The notes: a model not told the origin generated them from the letters alone. A DNA stretch of 64,000 nucleotides from Paenarthrobacter nicotinovorans (GCF_021919345.1 NZ_CP089293.1:4154001-4218000), one strand, 5' to 3'; counted from the first letter of the stretch, positions 16,548 through 25,676 are shown. Translations and numbers: made by a program.

Positions 16548-16725
16548 TATTTCTAGATGGTGATTACACCTCTTGACAAGTGACCATACTCACAGGGATC
16601 ATTGCTGTATTACGCAAGTAGCTCTCACCATGTGGTTACTAGCTAAGGGATTGACCGGCCGCACCTCGCTTGGGTCTCCCGCTGAAGCTCTATTCGCGAC
16701 ATCGTCGTCACAGAAGGAACACCCA

Positions 16726-18045
16726 ATGAGCCAAACAATGCCGTCAGCGACGCCAGGCATCACCGAAACCACCGGGACACCCAAGAAGGCTGCCCTCGCC
16801 AGCTTCCTGGGCAGCGCCGTGGAGTACTACGACTTCTTCATCTTCGGATCTGCCGCGGCCTTGATTTTCCCGCACGTCTTCTTCCCGGACGCAGACACCA
16901 ATGCGGCCGTCATGTCCTTTGCCACGTTCGGCTTCGCCTACCTTGCACGGCCCATCGGCGCTGCGTTCCTGGGTCACTTCGGCGACCGGATCGGCCGGCA
17001 GAAGGTCCTCATGTTCACCCTGGTGCTCATGGGCGCCTCGACCTTCGTGATCGGCTGCCTCCCCGACTTCAAAACCATCGGCTGGGGTGCCCCGATCCTC
17101 CTGGTACTTGCCCGGCTCTGCCAGGGTTTGTCGGCAGCAGGCGAGCAGGCCGGCGCGTCATCCATGACCCTGGAGCACGCCCCGGACAACCGCCGCTCCT
17201 TCTTCACCTCATGGACCTTGACGGGAACGCAGGGCGGCCAGATCCTGGCAGCGCTCGTGTTCATTCCCGTGGTGGCACTGCCGGATGACATCAAGTACGG
17301 CATCGGCTGGCGTATTCCGTTCTGGCTCAGCGCAGTAGTGGTGCTGGTTGCCTTCTTCATCCGCCGCACCCTGCACGAGCCACCCGCATTCGCTGAGGCA
17401 CAGAAGAACAACCAGATTGCCAAGCTCCCTATCGCCGACCTCCTCAAGCACCACTGGCAGGACGTCCTCCGCGTGATCTGCTGCGCGTTCATTGCCGCAG
17501 TCAGCACGGTCTTCGGCACCCTGGCCATCAAGTACGCCCAGGACGTTGCGCACGTGAACAGCACCATCACCCTATGGCTGGTGGTTGTGGCCAACCTCGT
17601 GGCTCTGGGAACCCAGCCGCTCTTCGGCACGCTGGCAGACCGCATCGGCCGCAAGCCCGTGTTCATCTACGGAGCAGTGGCCAGCGCCATCATGACGCCG
17701 GTCTTCTTCCTGAGCTTCGAGTCCGGTTCCACGCCGCTGATGTTCCTGGCCGCCGTCGTGTACTTCTCCCTTGGCTACGCTGCCGCCAACGCCGTCTGGC
17801 CGTCGTTCTACGGTGAAATGTTCAGCACCAAGGTCCGCTTCTCCGGCCTGGCCATCGGCACGCAGCTCGGCTTCCTCGCCGCAGGTTTCGCCCCGACCAT
17901 CGTGACCGCCATCGGTGGCACCAAACCCGGTGGATGGGTTCCCGTGTCCATCTTCACGGCCATCGTCTGCCTCATCGCCATCGTCTCGGCCTCCACGGCA
18001 CGCGAATCGGCAAAGGTCCCGACGGCGGAACTCGGCCTGCGCTAG
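16726..18045 (+). CDS. MHS-family MFS transporter, likely shikimate/aromatic acid uptake
   Basis: A 439-residue major facilitator protein with about 12 membrane segments, of the metabolite:H+ symporter subfamily (ShiA/ProP/KgtP relatives). Hallmarks are FLGSAVEYYDFFIFGSAAAL at the start, FLGHFGDRIGRQKVLM between helices 2 and 3, and FGTLADRIGRKPVF in the second half. The ATG at 16726 follows GAAGGAACACCC; the upstream extension of the frame is not expected to be translated. It is divergent from the IclR gene and next to the shikimate block, so shikimate, quinate or protocatechuate import is the best guess. Confidence 0.88.
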   Translation: MSQTMPSATPGITETTGTPKKAALASFLGSAVEYYDFFIFGSAAALIFPHVFFPDADTNAAVMSFATFGFAYLARPIGAAFLGHFGDRIGRQKVLMFTLVLMGASTFVIGCLPDFKTIGWGAPILLVLARLCQGLSAAGEQAGASSMTLEHAPDNRRSFFTSWTLTGTQGGQILAALVFIPVVALPDDIKYGIGWRIPFWLSAVVVLVAFFIRRTLHEPPAFAEAQKNNQIAKLPIADLLKHHWQDVLRVICCAFIAAVSTVFGTLAIKYAQDVAHVNSTITLWLVVVANLVALGTQPLFGTLADRIGRKPVFIYGAVASAIMTPVFFLSFESGSTPLMFLAAVVYFSLGYAAANAVWPSFYGEMFSTKVRFSGLAIGTQLGFLAAGFAPTIVTAIGGTKPGGWVPVSIFTAIVCLIAIVSASTARESAKVPTAELGLR

Positions 18046-18094
18046 AACGTCACCTCTCCGGCGCTCCAGCCCTGTTGCCGGAGCGCCGGAACGG

Positions 18095-18132
18095 GGAAAG
18101 CCCGGCATGTCTCCTGACATGCCGGGCTTTCC
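18095..18132. terminator. Strong hairpin terminator between convergent genes
   Basis: GGAAAGCCCGGCATGT and ACATGCCGGGCTTTCC are perfect complements around a short loop, 50 bases after the transporter stop and 52 bases before the convergent metalloprotease stop. The stem ends in A/T-rich flanks in both directions, so it can serve both genes. Confidence 0.8.
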
Positions 18133-18183
18133 GCTGCCCGGTCTGGTGTTCAGGCAAGGCAAGCGGCAAGGAACATCCCAGGC

Positions 18184-20907
18184 CTACCGTGGATCCAGCA
18201 GCACGGACTGAAAGCTCCCCTGACCGGTTCCTGTGTACAGGAAGAGCTCCCCGTTTCCGCCAACACCCACAACTGACGGATTTCCCGTTCCCGTGAAGCC
18301 TGTCCCCAAGGCCGCGAACGAGCTGAAAGTGTTCCAGCCGGAACCCAGGGCAACGCGGGCCAGGAATCCGCCGCTGCCATTGCCCGGATACAGCCACAAC
18401 GCCCCGTCAGTGCCCCGGGCCATGATGTCCTCCCGGCCATCGCCGTTGAAGTCCCCACCCTGCACTACCGAGTCAAAAATGTCCCACCCCGTGCCGATCT
18501 GCTTCCACGGGAGGAAGCCGCCCGAACCGTTACCCGGGTAAAGCCACAAAGTGCCGTTGGCTGCCCGGGCCACAAGGTCAGCTTTTCCGTCACCGTTGAA
18601 GTCACCCGGAGCCAGCAGCTCGTTGAAACCCTGCCAGCCGACACCGATCTGCTTGCGGGCCAGGAACTGGCCCCGGCCGTCTGTCGGGTACAACCACAGC
18701 GCTCCGCCGGCTGTCCGTGCGACCAGGTCCGGGTGGCCATCGCCGTCGAAATCTCCGGCACTCAGGACAGTATTGAAAGCATTCCACCCCGACCCCACCT
18801 GGACGCGGGGCAGAAAGCCGCCGGAACCGTTCCCCGGATAGAGCCACAACGCACCGTCAGTACCGCGGGCCAGGATGTCGGCGACTGCATCTCCGTCGAA
18901 ATCTCCCGCCTCCCAGACCTGGCTGAACTGGTTCCAACCGGCACCGATGACCAAGCGTTCGGCAAAGCCCGAACCGCTGCCCGGGTAGAGCCGCATGGAC
19001 CCCCCGGAGGTCACCGTCAGGACATCGGACTTCTTATCACCCGTGAAGTCCTGTCCGCTCACGATGTCGCCCACCGCGTTCCAACCGCTGCCGATTGCGA
19101 CGCGCGGCACGAAACCACCCCAGCCGTTGCCGGGGTACAGGTAGAGGGTGCCGTCGCTTGCCCGCGCCAGAAGCCCGAAGGAGCCATCGGAAGTGATGCT
19201 GGTGAAGCCGTTCCAACCCGATCCGATCTGCGACCAGGCACGGAAGCCGCCCTGGCCATCTCCTGAGTAAAGCCAGAGAGTGCCATCCGGCTTGGTCGCC
19301 ATGACGTCGAGGCGGGCATCGCCGTCGAAATCGCCCACGCCAATGATGTTCGTGAAGCCCTGCCAGCCGGATCCGATTTGCCGCTTGGCGAGGAAACCGC
19401 CGTTTCCGTCGCCCGGGTATAGCCAGAGGACACCGTCGCTGGTGCGCGCCAGGATGTCGCTTCGTCCGTCTCCATCGAAATCCGAAAAGCCGGTGATGGC
19501 ATCGAAAATGTTCCACCCGGAGCCCACCTGGCGCGGATTATCCAGCCTGTTGCCGGGCAAACCCGAATACAGCATCAGGGAGCCGTCGGGCTCGCGGGAG
19601 AAGACATCGGCGAGTCCATCGCCGTCGAAATCTCCCGTAGAAAAGCGGACCTTGGCGGTGAGCCGCGGGTCGGCAGTGATGGTGATGGTGGCCGACGTCG
19701 ACGACACCGAATTCATGGTCACCTGCGTACCGGTGTACGTGGTGAAGGTGCTCCCTGCCTGCCAGGCGTGGTTGCTGGCGTACCACGGGTCGGAGAAAGG
19801 CTTGGTGGAGGGCATCAGAATCAGGGAAGAAGCGATGGTGGCGCCGCCGCGCTGGACGACCTTCACGCCCATGTTTCCGGGTTTGCCGGCTGTTCCCAGG
19901 TAATTGTCAAAGCCGGCAGGTTCCCGCAGCTCCAGGTAATAGACCTCTTTGCTGACGGGATCGGTGAATTTGATCGCCCGCTGGGCTTCGGTGCCTCCCC
20001 ACGGCTTGAGCGTGTAGCTCTTGGAACCCGTTGCGACGCCCACGTCCCGGATCTCATCCCCGCGGCCCAGGCCCGCATAGTCCCAGAACGTGGAACTCAC
20101 AACCGGCGTCGCGTACTGGGCAGCTCCCATGATGTCGGTGGTGTCGCCGTACTCGCGGATGTAGCAGGACGGATCGGTGAACTGGCCGTTGCTGTTGACC
20201 CCGATGTCGGACACTCCGCTGCCGCACTGCAGGGCATCTGCGTGCATCAGGCCTATGACGTGGCCGAACTCGTGGCTCATCACGTTGTTGGTGAAGCTGC
20301 TGATCTGGGGCAGGAGCACCCGGCCGCTGTAACTGCCGCTGCTGTACCCGGCGCCCAGGGCGTTGCCGGACAACGTGGACGTCGGAATGAAGATGACCAG
20401 CGCTGTGTAAGGACTGGCCGACCAGTTCAACTCCCCCGTGATGGTGGAGATGATGGTGCTGTAACTGTCCGTGGAGCGGGCTTTGGATTGGTGGCCGGCG
20501 ACTTTGCTGGCCACCGTCATGGACAGCTTGTTGGCCGTCATGGCTTTCCAGTAGTTGCTGGTGGACACCACAGCCTTTTCAGCGTCCGTCATGGAAACCG
20601 GGTTGGTGTTGTCCGCCAGTTTCGCGGTGACCAGCCGGACGTTGATGGTGCCGCCCGGACCGGCTGCCGCAGCTCCGTCACGGAGCAGCGAGTCGACGTC
20701 GGCCTGACCCTTGGTGGGCTGCTTGGTTTCCGGGAGGGGCGTCTCGAAAACATGCTCCGAGTGCGGTGTGCCCTCAACGAATTGGACGTTCGGATTATCG
20801 GGCCCGGGAAGTGGAACTGCCGTGGCAGGAGCCTGGACAGAAAACAGGCCGGCGGCAAAAACCACCAAGCCTGTGGACAGCGCGAGCGATCGCCGTAAAA
20901 CACCCAT
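18184..20907 (-). CDS. Secreted metzincin-like metalloprotease with FG-GAP/VCBS repeats
   Basis: A 907-residue exported protein. A Sec signal peptide (LSTGLVVFAAGLFSVQAPATA) occupies residues 1-30. The zinc motif HEFGHVIGLMH at 212-222 (His212, Glu213, His216, His222) marks a metzincin-type peptidase of about residues 80-400. A short domain follows, and then ten FG-GAP-like repeats of about 45 residues fill the C-terminal half (for example GDFDGDGRSDILARTSDG and ALWLYPGNGSGGFL). The DxDGDG cores suggest calcium-binding blades of a beta-propeller. One repeat (SDGSFGLLARASDG) has lost its acidic core. It probably acts on extracellular protein or surface targets. It stands alone between two unrelated blocks. 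Confidence 0.87.
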   Translation of the reverse strand: MGVLRRSLALSTGLVVFAAGLFSVQAPATAVPLPGPDNPNVQFVEGTPHSEHVFETPLPETKQPTKGQADVDSLLRDGAAAAGPGGTINVRLVTAKLADNTNPVSMTDAEKAVVSTSNYWKAMTANKLSMTVASKVAGHQSKARSTDSYSTIISTITGELNWSASPYTALVIFIPTSTLSGNALGAGYSSGSYSGRVLLPQISSFTNNVMSHEFGHVIGLMHADALQCGSGVSDIGVNSNGQFTDPSCYIREYGDTTDIMGAAQYATPVVSSTFWDYAGLGRGDEIRDVGVATGSKSYTLKPWGGTEAQRAIKFTDPVSKEVYYLELREPAGFDNYLGTAGKPGNMGVKVVQRGGATIASSLILMPSTKPFSDPWYASNHAWQAGSTFTTYTGTQVTMNSVSSTSATITITADPRLTAKVRFSTGDFDGDGLADVFSREPDGSLMLYSGLPGNRLDNPRQVGSGWNIFDAITGFSDFDGDGRSDILARTSDGVLWLYPGDGNGGFLAKRQIGSGWQGFTNIIGVGDFDGDARLDVMATKPDGTLWLYSGDGQGGFRAWSQIGSGWNGFTSITSDGSFGLLARASDGTLYLYPGNGWGGFVPRVAIGSGWNAVGDIVSGQDFTGDKKSDVLTVTSGGSMRLYPGSGSGFAERLVIGAGWNQFSQVWEAGDFDGDAVADILARGTDGALWLYPGNGSGGFLPRVQVGSGWNAFNTVLSAGDFDGDGHPDLVARTAGGALWLYPTDGRGQFLARKQIGVGWQGFNELLAPGDFNGDGKADLVARAANGTLWLYPGNGSGGFLPWKQIGTGWDIFDSVVQGGDFNGDGREDIMARGTDGALWLYPGNGSGGFLARVALGSGWNTFSSFAALGTGFTGTGNPSVVGVGGNGELFLYTGTGQGSFQSVLLDPR

Positions 20908-21181
20908 TGGTTCTCCCGGGAGGACGGAGCCTGTGGTTGCTGTAAATCTCAGTAACCGAGATCAGGCTACAACCGCGTCGGCACTGGCCTGCGGAGGCGC
21001 CGGACTTCAGGCGGGCGCGTCTTGTCGCCGTCCGTCGCGGCGGCGCCCGCGCACGGGCGGAAACGCAACCATCCCGGAATGCTAACCGGACCCTAACCAC
21101 GCCGAAATACCGTGGCAACATTGCCCCTCCACACTGGAATAGCCGGCAAGTGCAGGCACCAGCTCCAGCCAGGAGGACACC

Positions 21182-21418
21182 ATGCTGAAGGAAGTAACCA
21201 CTCAAACAACACGAATACGCGCGATCAGCCAGCTCCACCGCGGAGACGAGATCGAGGCCCGCCTGTCGGTTGGGCCCGCTTACGACGACGTGGTCATACG
21301 CCGCGGACGCGTCCAGGAAACGGCCCCGGGAATCGGCGTCGTCTGGATCATGGATTACGCCTCCGGGATGAGGAAAGCCATCAATACCGACGAATGCAGT
21401 GTTTGGCGCGTCGCCTGA
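21182..21418 (+). CDS. Hypothetical protein, 78 residues
   Basis: A small basic protein preceded by a strong AGGAGG ribosome-binding site (about 21172) at ideal spacing, so it is likely translated. No family is recognised. It is predicted soluble with alternating strands (RIRAISQLHRGDEIEARLSV, VIRRGRVQETAPGIGVVWIM), suggesting a small beta-barrel. It is divergent from the metalloprotease and convergent with the MoaD-like gene. No function is assigned. Confidence 0.65.
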   Translation: MLKEVTTQTTRIRAISQLHRGDEIEARLSVGPAYDDVVIRRGRVQETAPGIGVVWIMDYASGMRKAINTDECSVWRVA

Positions 21419-21460
21419 ACAGTCTCTGCTGGAGACCAGGCTGGACGCCCTTCTTCACCC

Positions 21461-21748
21461 TCAGCCGCCGGCCACGGACTGGACAATCAAGACCTCCTGG
21501 CCCGCCGCAACTTCCGTTTCAAGACCATTCAACCGCCGGACCTCGTCACCGTTAACGTAAATATTCACGAAACGGCGCAGTGCCCCGGTTTCATCACGCA
21601 AACGCCTGGCCAGGACCGGATAATCTCCGGTCACCGAGTCCAAGAGCTGTCCAACGGTCACAGCACCGTCGGCGGACGCAGTCAGACAGGACTGTCCGCC
21701 GACGAGCGGCTGCAGGACACCAGGCAACAGGACCGTAAAGTCAGCCAC
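21461..21748 (-). CDS. MoaD/ThiS-family ubiquitin-like sulfur-carrier protein
   Basis: A 95-residue beta-grasp protein ending in VAGG. The C-terminal Gly-Gly is the residue pair that MoaD, ThiS and related carriers use for adenylation and thiocarboxylation. Other family features are FTVLLPGVLQPLVGG, VGQLLDSVTGDYPVLARRL and FVNIYVNGDEVRRLNGLET. The likely start is the GTG at 21748, 7 bases after the stop of the upstream BNR-propeller gene. No MoaE, MoeB or ThiG homologue is nearby, so it is not part of a local molybdopterin or thiamine operon. Its partner is unknown; the propeller protein is the obvious candidate. Confidence 0.85.
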   Translation of the reverse strand: MADFTVLLPGVLQPLVGGQSCLTASADGAVTVGQLLDSVTGDYPVLARRLRDETGALRRFVNIYVNGDEVRRLNGLETEVAAGQEVLIVQSVAGG

Positions 21749-21755
21749 AACGGAC

Positions 21756-22907
21756 CTAACCAGGTACCGGGGCGCTGGCTGCTGATTGCTCGACGGCGGT
21801 GGCTCCGGCGTCGCTGCCAACAACGACGGCCGCACGAACGCAAAGCACGTCCGGCAAGTGCGAGACCACTTCATTGAAGGTCTCGCCCTCGTCGGCGCTG
21901 GCGTACACGGAACCACCGCGGGTTCCGAAGTACACACCCACGGGTTCGGCGGTATCCACGGATGCGGCATCGCGGAGCACCGCGTTGTATTCGTGATCCG
22001 GCAGGCCCGTGTGCAGTTCCTTCCAGGTGTTACCGGCATCGTCGGTTCGGTGGACGCTGAGCTTGCTGCCAGGCGGGATGCGTTCACCGTCAGCCTTGAG
22101 CGGGATGACCCAGGCCGTCCCTTCCCGGCGCGGATGGGTGAGCATGACGAAACCGAAATCGGCCGGCAGCCCTTCGGCGATGGAATCCCAATTCTCGCCG
22201 TTGTCATCCGTCCGGTACACGCCGTGGTGGTTCTGCGCGTAAAGACGACCTTCCACGGAGGCATCGGCTGCGATCTTGTGCACGCACTGGCCGAACTCGG
22301 GATTGGGGTCCGGCATGAAGTACGCCGAAATGCCCTTGTTGCGGGGCTCCCAGGAGGTCCCGCCGTCGAGGGATCTGTAGACGCCGCCAGTGCTCATGGC
22401 GATGTGGACCTTCTCGCCGGATGGATCCACCACAATCGAGTGTGCCGCCGCGCCGCCGTAGCCCGCACCCCATTCACTGCGGTGGGGGTGGTCCCATAGT
22501 CCGCGGTTCAGCTCGAAGTGTTCGCCGCCGTCGGTGGACTTCCACACCGAAATCGGCTCGCAACCGGCCCACACGACGCCTGGGCGGGAGTCGGCGTCGG
22601 GGTAGATCTGCCAAACCCGTTCCAGGGCGGCGTCGGTGCCGTCCGGGAATTTGATGGCGCCTTGCTCGGGCTCGGTCCATGTGGCGCCGAGGTCGTCTGA
22701 ATGGGCCACAGTGGGTCCCCAGTGCTCAGACCTTACCCCCACCATGATTCGTGTTTTGCCGTCCCGCGTGTCTATCCCGATGCTGGGTATCTCGCTCATC
22801 AGGAAGTGCGGACCGGAGAGGGACCATTCTTTTCGGTCCGGGCTGGTTGCCAGCCACAGGCCTTTCTTGGTTCCGATCGCCAGGACATAACTCTCTGCGG
22901 TAGCCAT
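21756..22907 (-). CDS. BNR/sialidase-like beta-propeller protein
   Basis: A cytoplasmic protein of 383 residues (386 if the in-frame ATG at 22916 is used) made of repeated Asp-box/BNR-like blades: SVWKSTDGGEHFE, GVYRSLDGGTSWEPRN, GVYRTDDNGENWDS, SVHRTDDAGNTWKELH and SVYASADEGETFNEVV. There is no signal peptide. It resembles the exo-alpha-sialidase/WD40-like group often annotated as glycosyl hydrolase, but sialidase catalytic residues cannot be confirmed by eye. The last residues lie 7 bases upstream of a MoaD/ThiS-like gene, suggesting co-translation and a joint role. Neither start has a convincing ribosome-binding site. Confidence 0.8.
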   Translation of the reverse strand: MATAESYVLAIGTKKGLWLATSPDRKEWSLSGPHFLMSEIPSIGIDTRDGKTRIMVGVRSEHWGPTVAHSDDLGATWTEPEQGAIKFPDGTDAALERVWQIYPDADSRPGVVWAGCEPISVWKSTDGGEHFELNRGLWDHPHRSEWGAGYGGAAAHSIVVDPSGEKVHIAMSTGGVYRSLDGGTSWEPRNKGISAYFMPDPNPEFGQCVHKIAADASVEGRLYAQNHHGVYRTDDNGENWDSIAEGLPADFGFVMLTHPRREGTAWVIPLKADGERIPPGSKLSVHRTDDAGNTWKELHTGLPDHEYNAVLRDAASVDTAEPVGVYFGTRGGSVYASADEGETFNEVVSHLPDVLCVRAAVVVGSDAGATAVEQSAASAPVPG

Positions 22908-23076
22908 GAGTCCCATCGAACCATCGTGGGGTGGGGAGGGCAATGGGTTTTTGGAGCCATGTGGAGAATTCACGAGGGCTTGCGCTTGGTCCTGGGATTC
23001 GGGTCCCGGCACCGGATTCCCGATGCGTGGCCACACCAGCTACGAGTACCTCAGGCAACCTTCGTGTTGTGTGATG

Positions 23077-24240
23077 TCAGGTGGCGGAGGCCGCGTCCAA
23101 AGGACCATCGGCCTTGAACGCGCGGTTCCTGCCCGCTGCTTTGGCTTGGTAAAGGGCCCCATCGGCGGTGTGGATCAGCTGGGCCAGCGTTGAGCCTGAA
23201 ATTGCAGTGGATGAAATCCCGTAGCTGACGGTGGGAAACTCCAGCCCGTCAGGTGCGGGCGCAGCGGCCAGGCGCCGGCTGATCTCGGTGGTGATGGCTT
23301 CCGCCGCGACCTCGTCGGCACCCGGCAGGAAAATGACAAATTCCTCCCCGCCGTACCGGCCCACCAAGTCGGTCCTGCGCAACGAACCCTTGCACGCCAC
23401 GGCAAACGCCCGGATGGCAGCGTCCCCGGCGGCATGCCCGTGGGTATCGTTCACGGACTTGAAATGATCAAGGTCGGCCAGGACAACGGCCGCCGACCTG
23501 CCCGCCGTTTGCAGGGCAGCGAGCTCCCGCTCAGCCAATTCCATGAAAGCCTGGCGATTGAACAAGCCCGTCATTCCGTCGCGCGATGCCCGCTCATTGA
23601 GCCTCGTGATGAGCTGGTGGCTATTGAGCGCGGTCATGCTGAAGGAAACCAGGACCAGCAGCATGATCAGCAGCAAGCACGTCACCGCCGGGCTGAAATA
23701 GGACTGCAGGACCTCGCTGTCCGGCCCGGCCACGGCATAGACCACGATGCGGCAACCGAAGTAGGCCACCAGGACAGCAGCGACAACCAGCAGCGGCCGG
23801 TGAGCTTGCGAGGCCCGCGACTTCAGCAAGGCCAGTTCCCGGGCGGCGAGCGCCATCCCGGTCGCCATCAAAGCGAAGTACACCAACCCGCCCTGCCACG
23901 CGCCGTCGGGGTCGGTTTCAATGACTGTCGCCGAAGCCGTTACTGCCGGAGCCGCAAATAGCAGCCACAACGGCGTGCCAAGGTTCCGCAAGGAACGGAA
24001 CCCCGCCCAGACACCGAAGGCTCCGGCGACCGTAAGAGCGTTGCCCAGGGGGCTGGCTACCCAGCCCCAGTCCGTTTCCTTCAGCCAGTACGCCACGTTG
24101 CCCGCAAGCCAGCACCCCAAGGCAGCACACCAATAGGCGCTGTAGAGCGATCGGGTCCTCCGGTAAGAACCCAGGAAAAGAACCCACAGTGTTAACGTCA
24201 CAACAGCAAGAGCAAGTTTCATGCTCAACAAATCCAACAT
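23077..24240 (-). CDS. Membrane-anchored diguanylate cyclase (GGDEF)
   Basis: About 387 residues (391 from the ATG at 24252). The N-terminal 200 residues contain about six hydrophobic membrane segments. A short linker (LITRLNERASRDGMTGLFNR) leads to a full GGDEF domain with VVLADLDHFKSVNDTHGH and the active-site signature GRYGGEEFVIFLPG. The intact GGEEF motif indicates that it can make cyclic di-GMP. No RxxD inhibitory site is obvious. The gene lies about 95 bases downstream of a cupin gene on the same strand, and no clear operon partner is seen. Confidence 0.9.
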   Translation of the reverse strand: MLDLLSMKLALAVVTLTLWVLFLGSYRRTRSLYSAYWCAALGCWLAGNVAYWLKETDWGWVASPLGNALTVAGAFGVWAGFRSLRNLGTPLWLLFAAPAVTASATVIETDPDGAWQGGLVYFALMATGMALAARELALLKSRASQAHRPLLVVAAVLVAYFGCRIVVYAVAGPDSEVLQSYFSPAVTCLLLIMLLVLVSFSMTALNSHQLITRLNERASRDGMTGLFNRQAFMELAERELAALQTAGRSAAVVLADLDHFKSVNDTHGHAAGDAAIRAFAVACKGSLRRTDLVGRYGGEEFVIFLPGADEVAAEAITTEISRRLAAAPAPDGLEFPTVSYGISSTAISGSTLAQLIHTADGALYQAKAAGRNRAFKADGPLDAASAT

Positions 24241-24347
24241 CGAATCCCCCATTCACCGGCCAGCATAAGGGCCGGGAGGAGAATGGGCGGGACACGACGC
24301 GGCGGAGGACCGCAGCTGCAGGGCGGGCTATGCCCGGAAAGAGCTGC

Positions 24348-24743
24348 TCAGGCCCCATAGTCCTCGTCCGTGACGTGTTCCAGCCAGGTCACGACCTGGC
24401 CGTTCCCGTCGGCCTCCTGCATCGCGATATGTGCCATGAACCGGTCCGGGGTGGCGCCGTGCCAGTGTTCCTCGCCGGGTTCGATGTAGACAACGTCGCC
24501 GGGGCGGATCTCCTGTATCCCGCCGTCCCGCGTAGCCACCAGACCTATTCCGTCGGTGACATACAGGGTTTGTCCCTTGGGGTGGTGGTGCCAGGCAGTC
24601 CGTGCACCGGGAGCGAACCGGACGTGTGCGCAGCCGATGGCTGATTGCCCATCCGGGTTCCGGATACCGTCGATCTGCACGGTTCCCGTGAACCATTCCT
24701 TCGGGCCGGCTGCTGTCGGGTTGCCGCTTTTCATGTACTTCAT
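24348..24743 (-). CDS. Small cupin protein
   Basis: A 131-residue single cupin of the type often annotated as a quercetin-2,3-dioxygenase-like or carboxymuconolactone-decarboxylase-associated cupin. The metal site is visible as TAWHHHPKGQTLYVTDG and EPGEEHWHGATPD. The ATG at 24743 has GAGGAGC at the right distance; the longer open frame upstream is not needed. It is 17 bases downstream of the XRE regulator and may be co-transcribed with it. The substrate is unknown. Confidence 0.8.
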   Translation of the reverse strand: MKYMKSGNPTAAGPKEWFTGTVQIDGIRNPDGQSAIGCAHVRFAPGARTAWHHHPKGQTLYVTDGIGLVATRDGGIQEIRPGDVVYIEPGEEHWHGATPDRFMAHIAMQEADGNGQVVTWLEHVTDEDYGA

Positions 24744-24760
24744 GTTTCGCTCCTCAAGAA

Positions 24761-25639
24761 TCAGCGCGTGCCTGCCGTGGCCTTTTCGACGACGTTTTCG
24801 GTAGCCGCCCAGGACGCCAGGAGTTTCAAGCCTTCCTCGCTGGCACTTCCTGGCACGGCCGGGTAGACGGTGACGTGGAGGCCGGTATCCTCGTCGAGTT
24901 CGAGCTGCTGGTAAGTCAGTTCCAGCGATCCGACCACCGGGTGCTGGAAGGTCTTCATTCCCGAGCGGTGCCGCCGGACATTGTGCGCGGCCCAAAGGGT
25001 GCGGAATTCCTCGCTCCGCATGGACAACTCGCCCACGAGTTCGGCGATTGCCTTGTCATGGGGGAAGCGACCCGCGTGGCGGCGCAGGATCTCCACGTTG
25101 GTGTTCGCAGCGCGGTTCCAATCGGGATAAAAATCCCGTCCGCGGGGATCCAGGAAGATGAACCGGGAGTGGTTCGCGGGGCCGGCCGTGCTCCTGAAGA
25201 GGTCGAAGTACATGGCGTAACCCAGAGCATTAGCAGCCACCACGTCCATGCGGTTGTTGGAGATCAAAGCCGGTGCTCCCGTAATGGAATCCAGGAAAAA
25301 CTGGAGCGCGGGATCGATCGTGCGGGCCGCCTTCTTGACCTTCGTGCGCCCGCCCCGGTTGGCTGTCCGGGCGAGGTCATAGAGGTGCTCGAGTTCTGCG
25401 CGGTCCAGTTGCAGAGCCCCGGCGATGGCGTCCAGGACGCTGTCCGATACGCCGGAGAGATTTCCCCGCTCCAACCGGATGTAGTAGTCGATACTGACGC
25501 CTGCAAGCCGCGCCACTTCATCGCGCCGCAGGCCGGTGACCCGCCGTCGAATGCCGAAAGCTTCGATGCCTGCCTGCTCCGGGGTGATGCGTGCGCGGCG
25601 GGACATCAGGAACTCCCGCACTTCCGACCGATTGTCCAT
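24761..25639 (-). CDS. XRE-family transcriptional regulator with MmyB-like ligand domain
   Basis: A 292-residue regulator. The helix-turn-helix at about residues 30-85 includes GLRRDEVARLAGVSIDYYIR and LERGNLSGVSDSVLDAIAGAL. The C-terminal MmyB-like (PAS-type) domain contains NNRMDVVAANALGYAMY, FIFLDPRGRDFYPDW and LTYQQLELDEDTGLHVTVY, a combination very common in actinobacteria. The start at 25639 follows GGAGG. It is divergent from an MFS transporter and upstream of a small cupin gene, so it likely controls both. The ligand is unknown. Confidence 0.88.
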   Translation of the reverse strand: MDNRSEVREFLMSRRARITPEQAGIEAFGIRRRVTGLRRDEVARLAGVSIDYYIRLERGNLSGVSDSVLDAIAGALQLDRAELEHLYDLARTANRGGRTKVKKAARTIDPALQFFLDSITGAPALISNNRMDVVAANALGYAMYFDLFRSTAGPANHSRFIFLDPRGRDFYPDWNRAANTNVEILRRHAGRFPHDKAIAELVGELSMRSEEFRTLWAAHNVRRHRSGMKTFQHPVVGSLELTYQQLELDEDTGLHVTVYPAVPGSASEEGLKLLASWAATENVVEKATAGTR

Positions 25640-25676
25640 GTCCTCCACGTTACGACCCCCGTTGCCCGTGGTGAGA

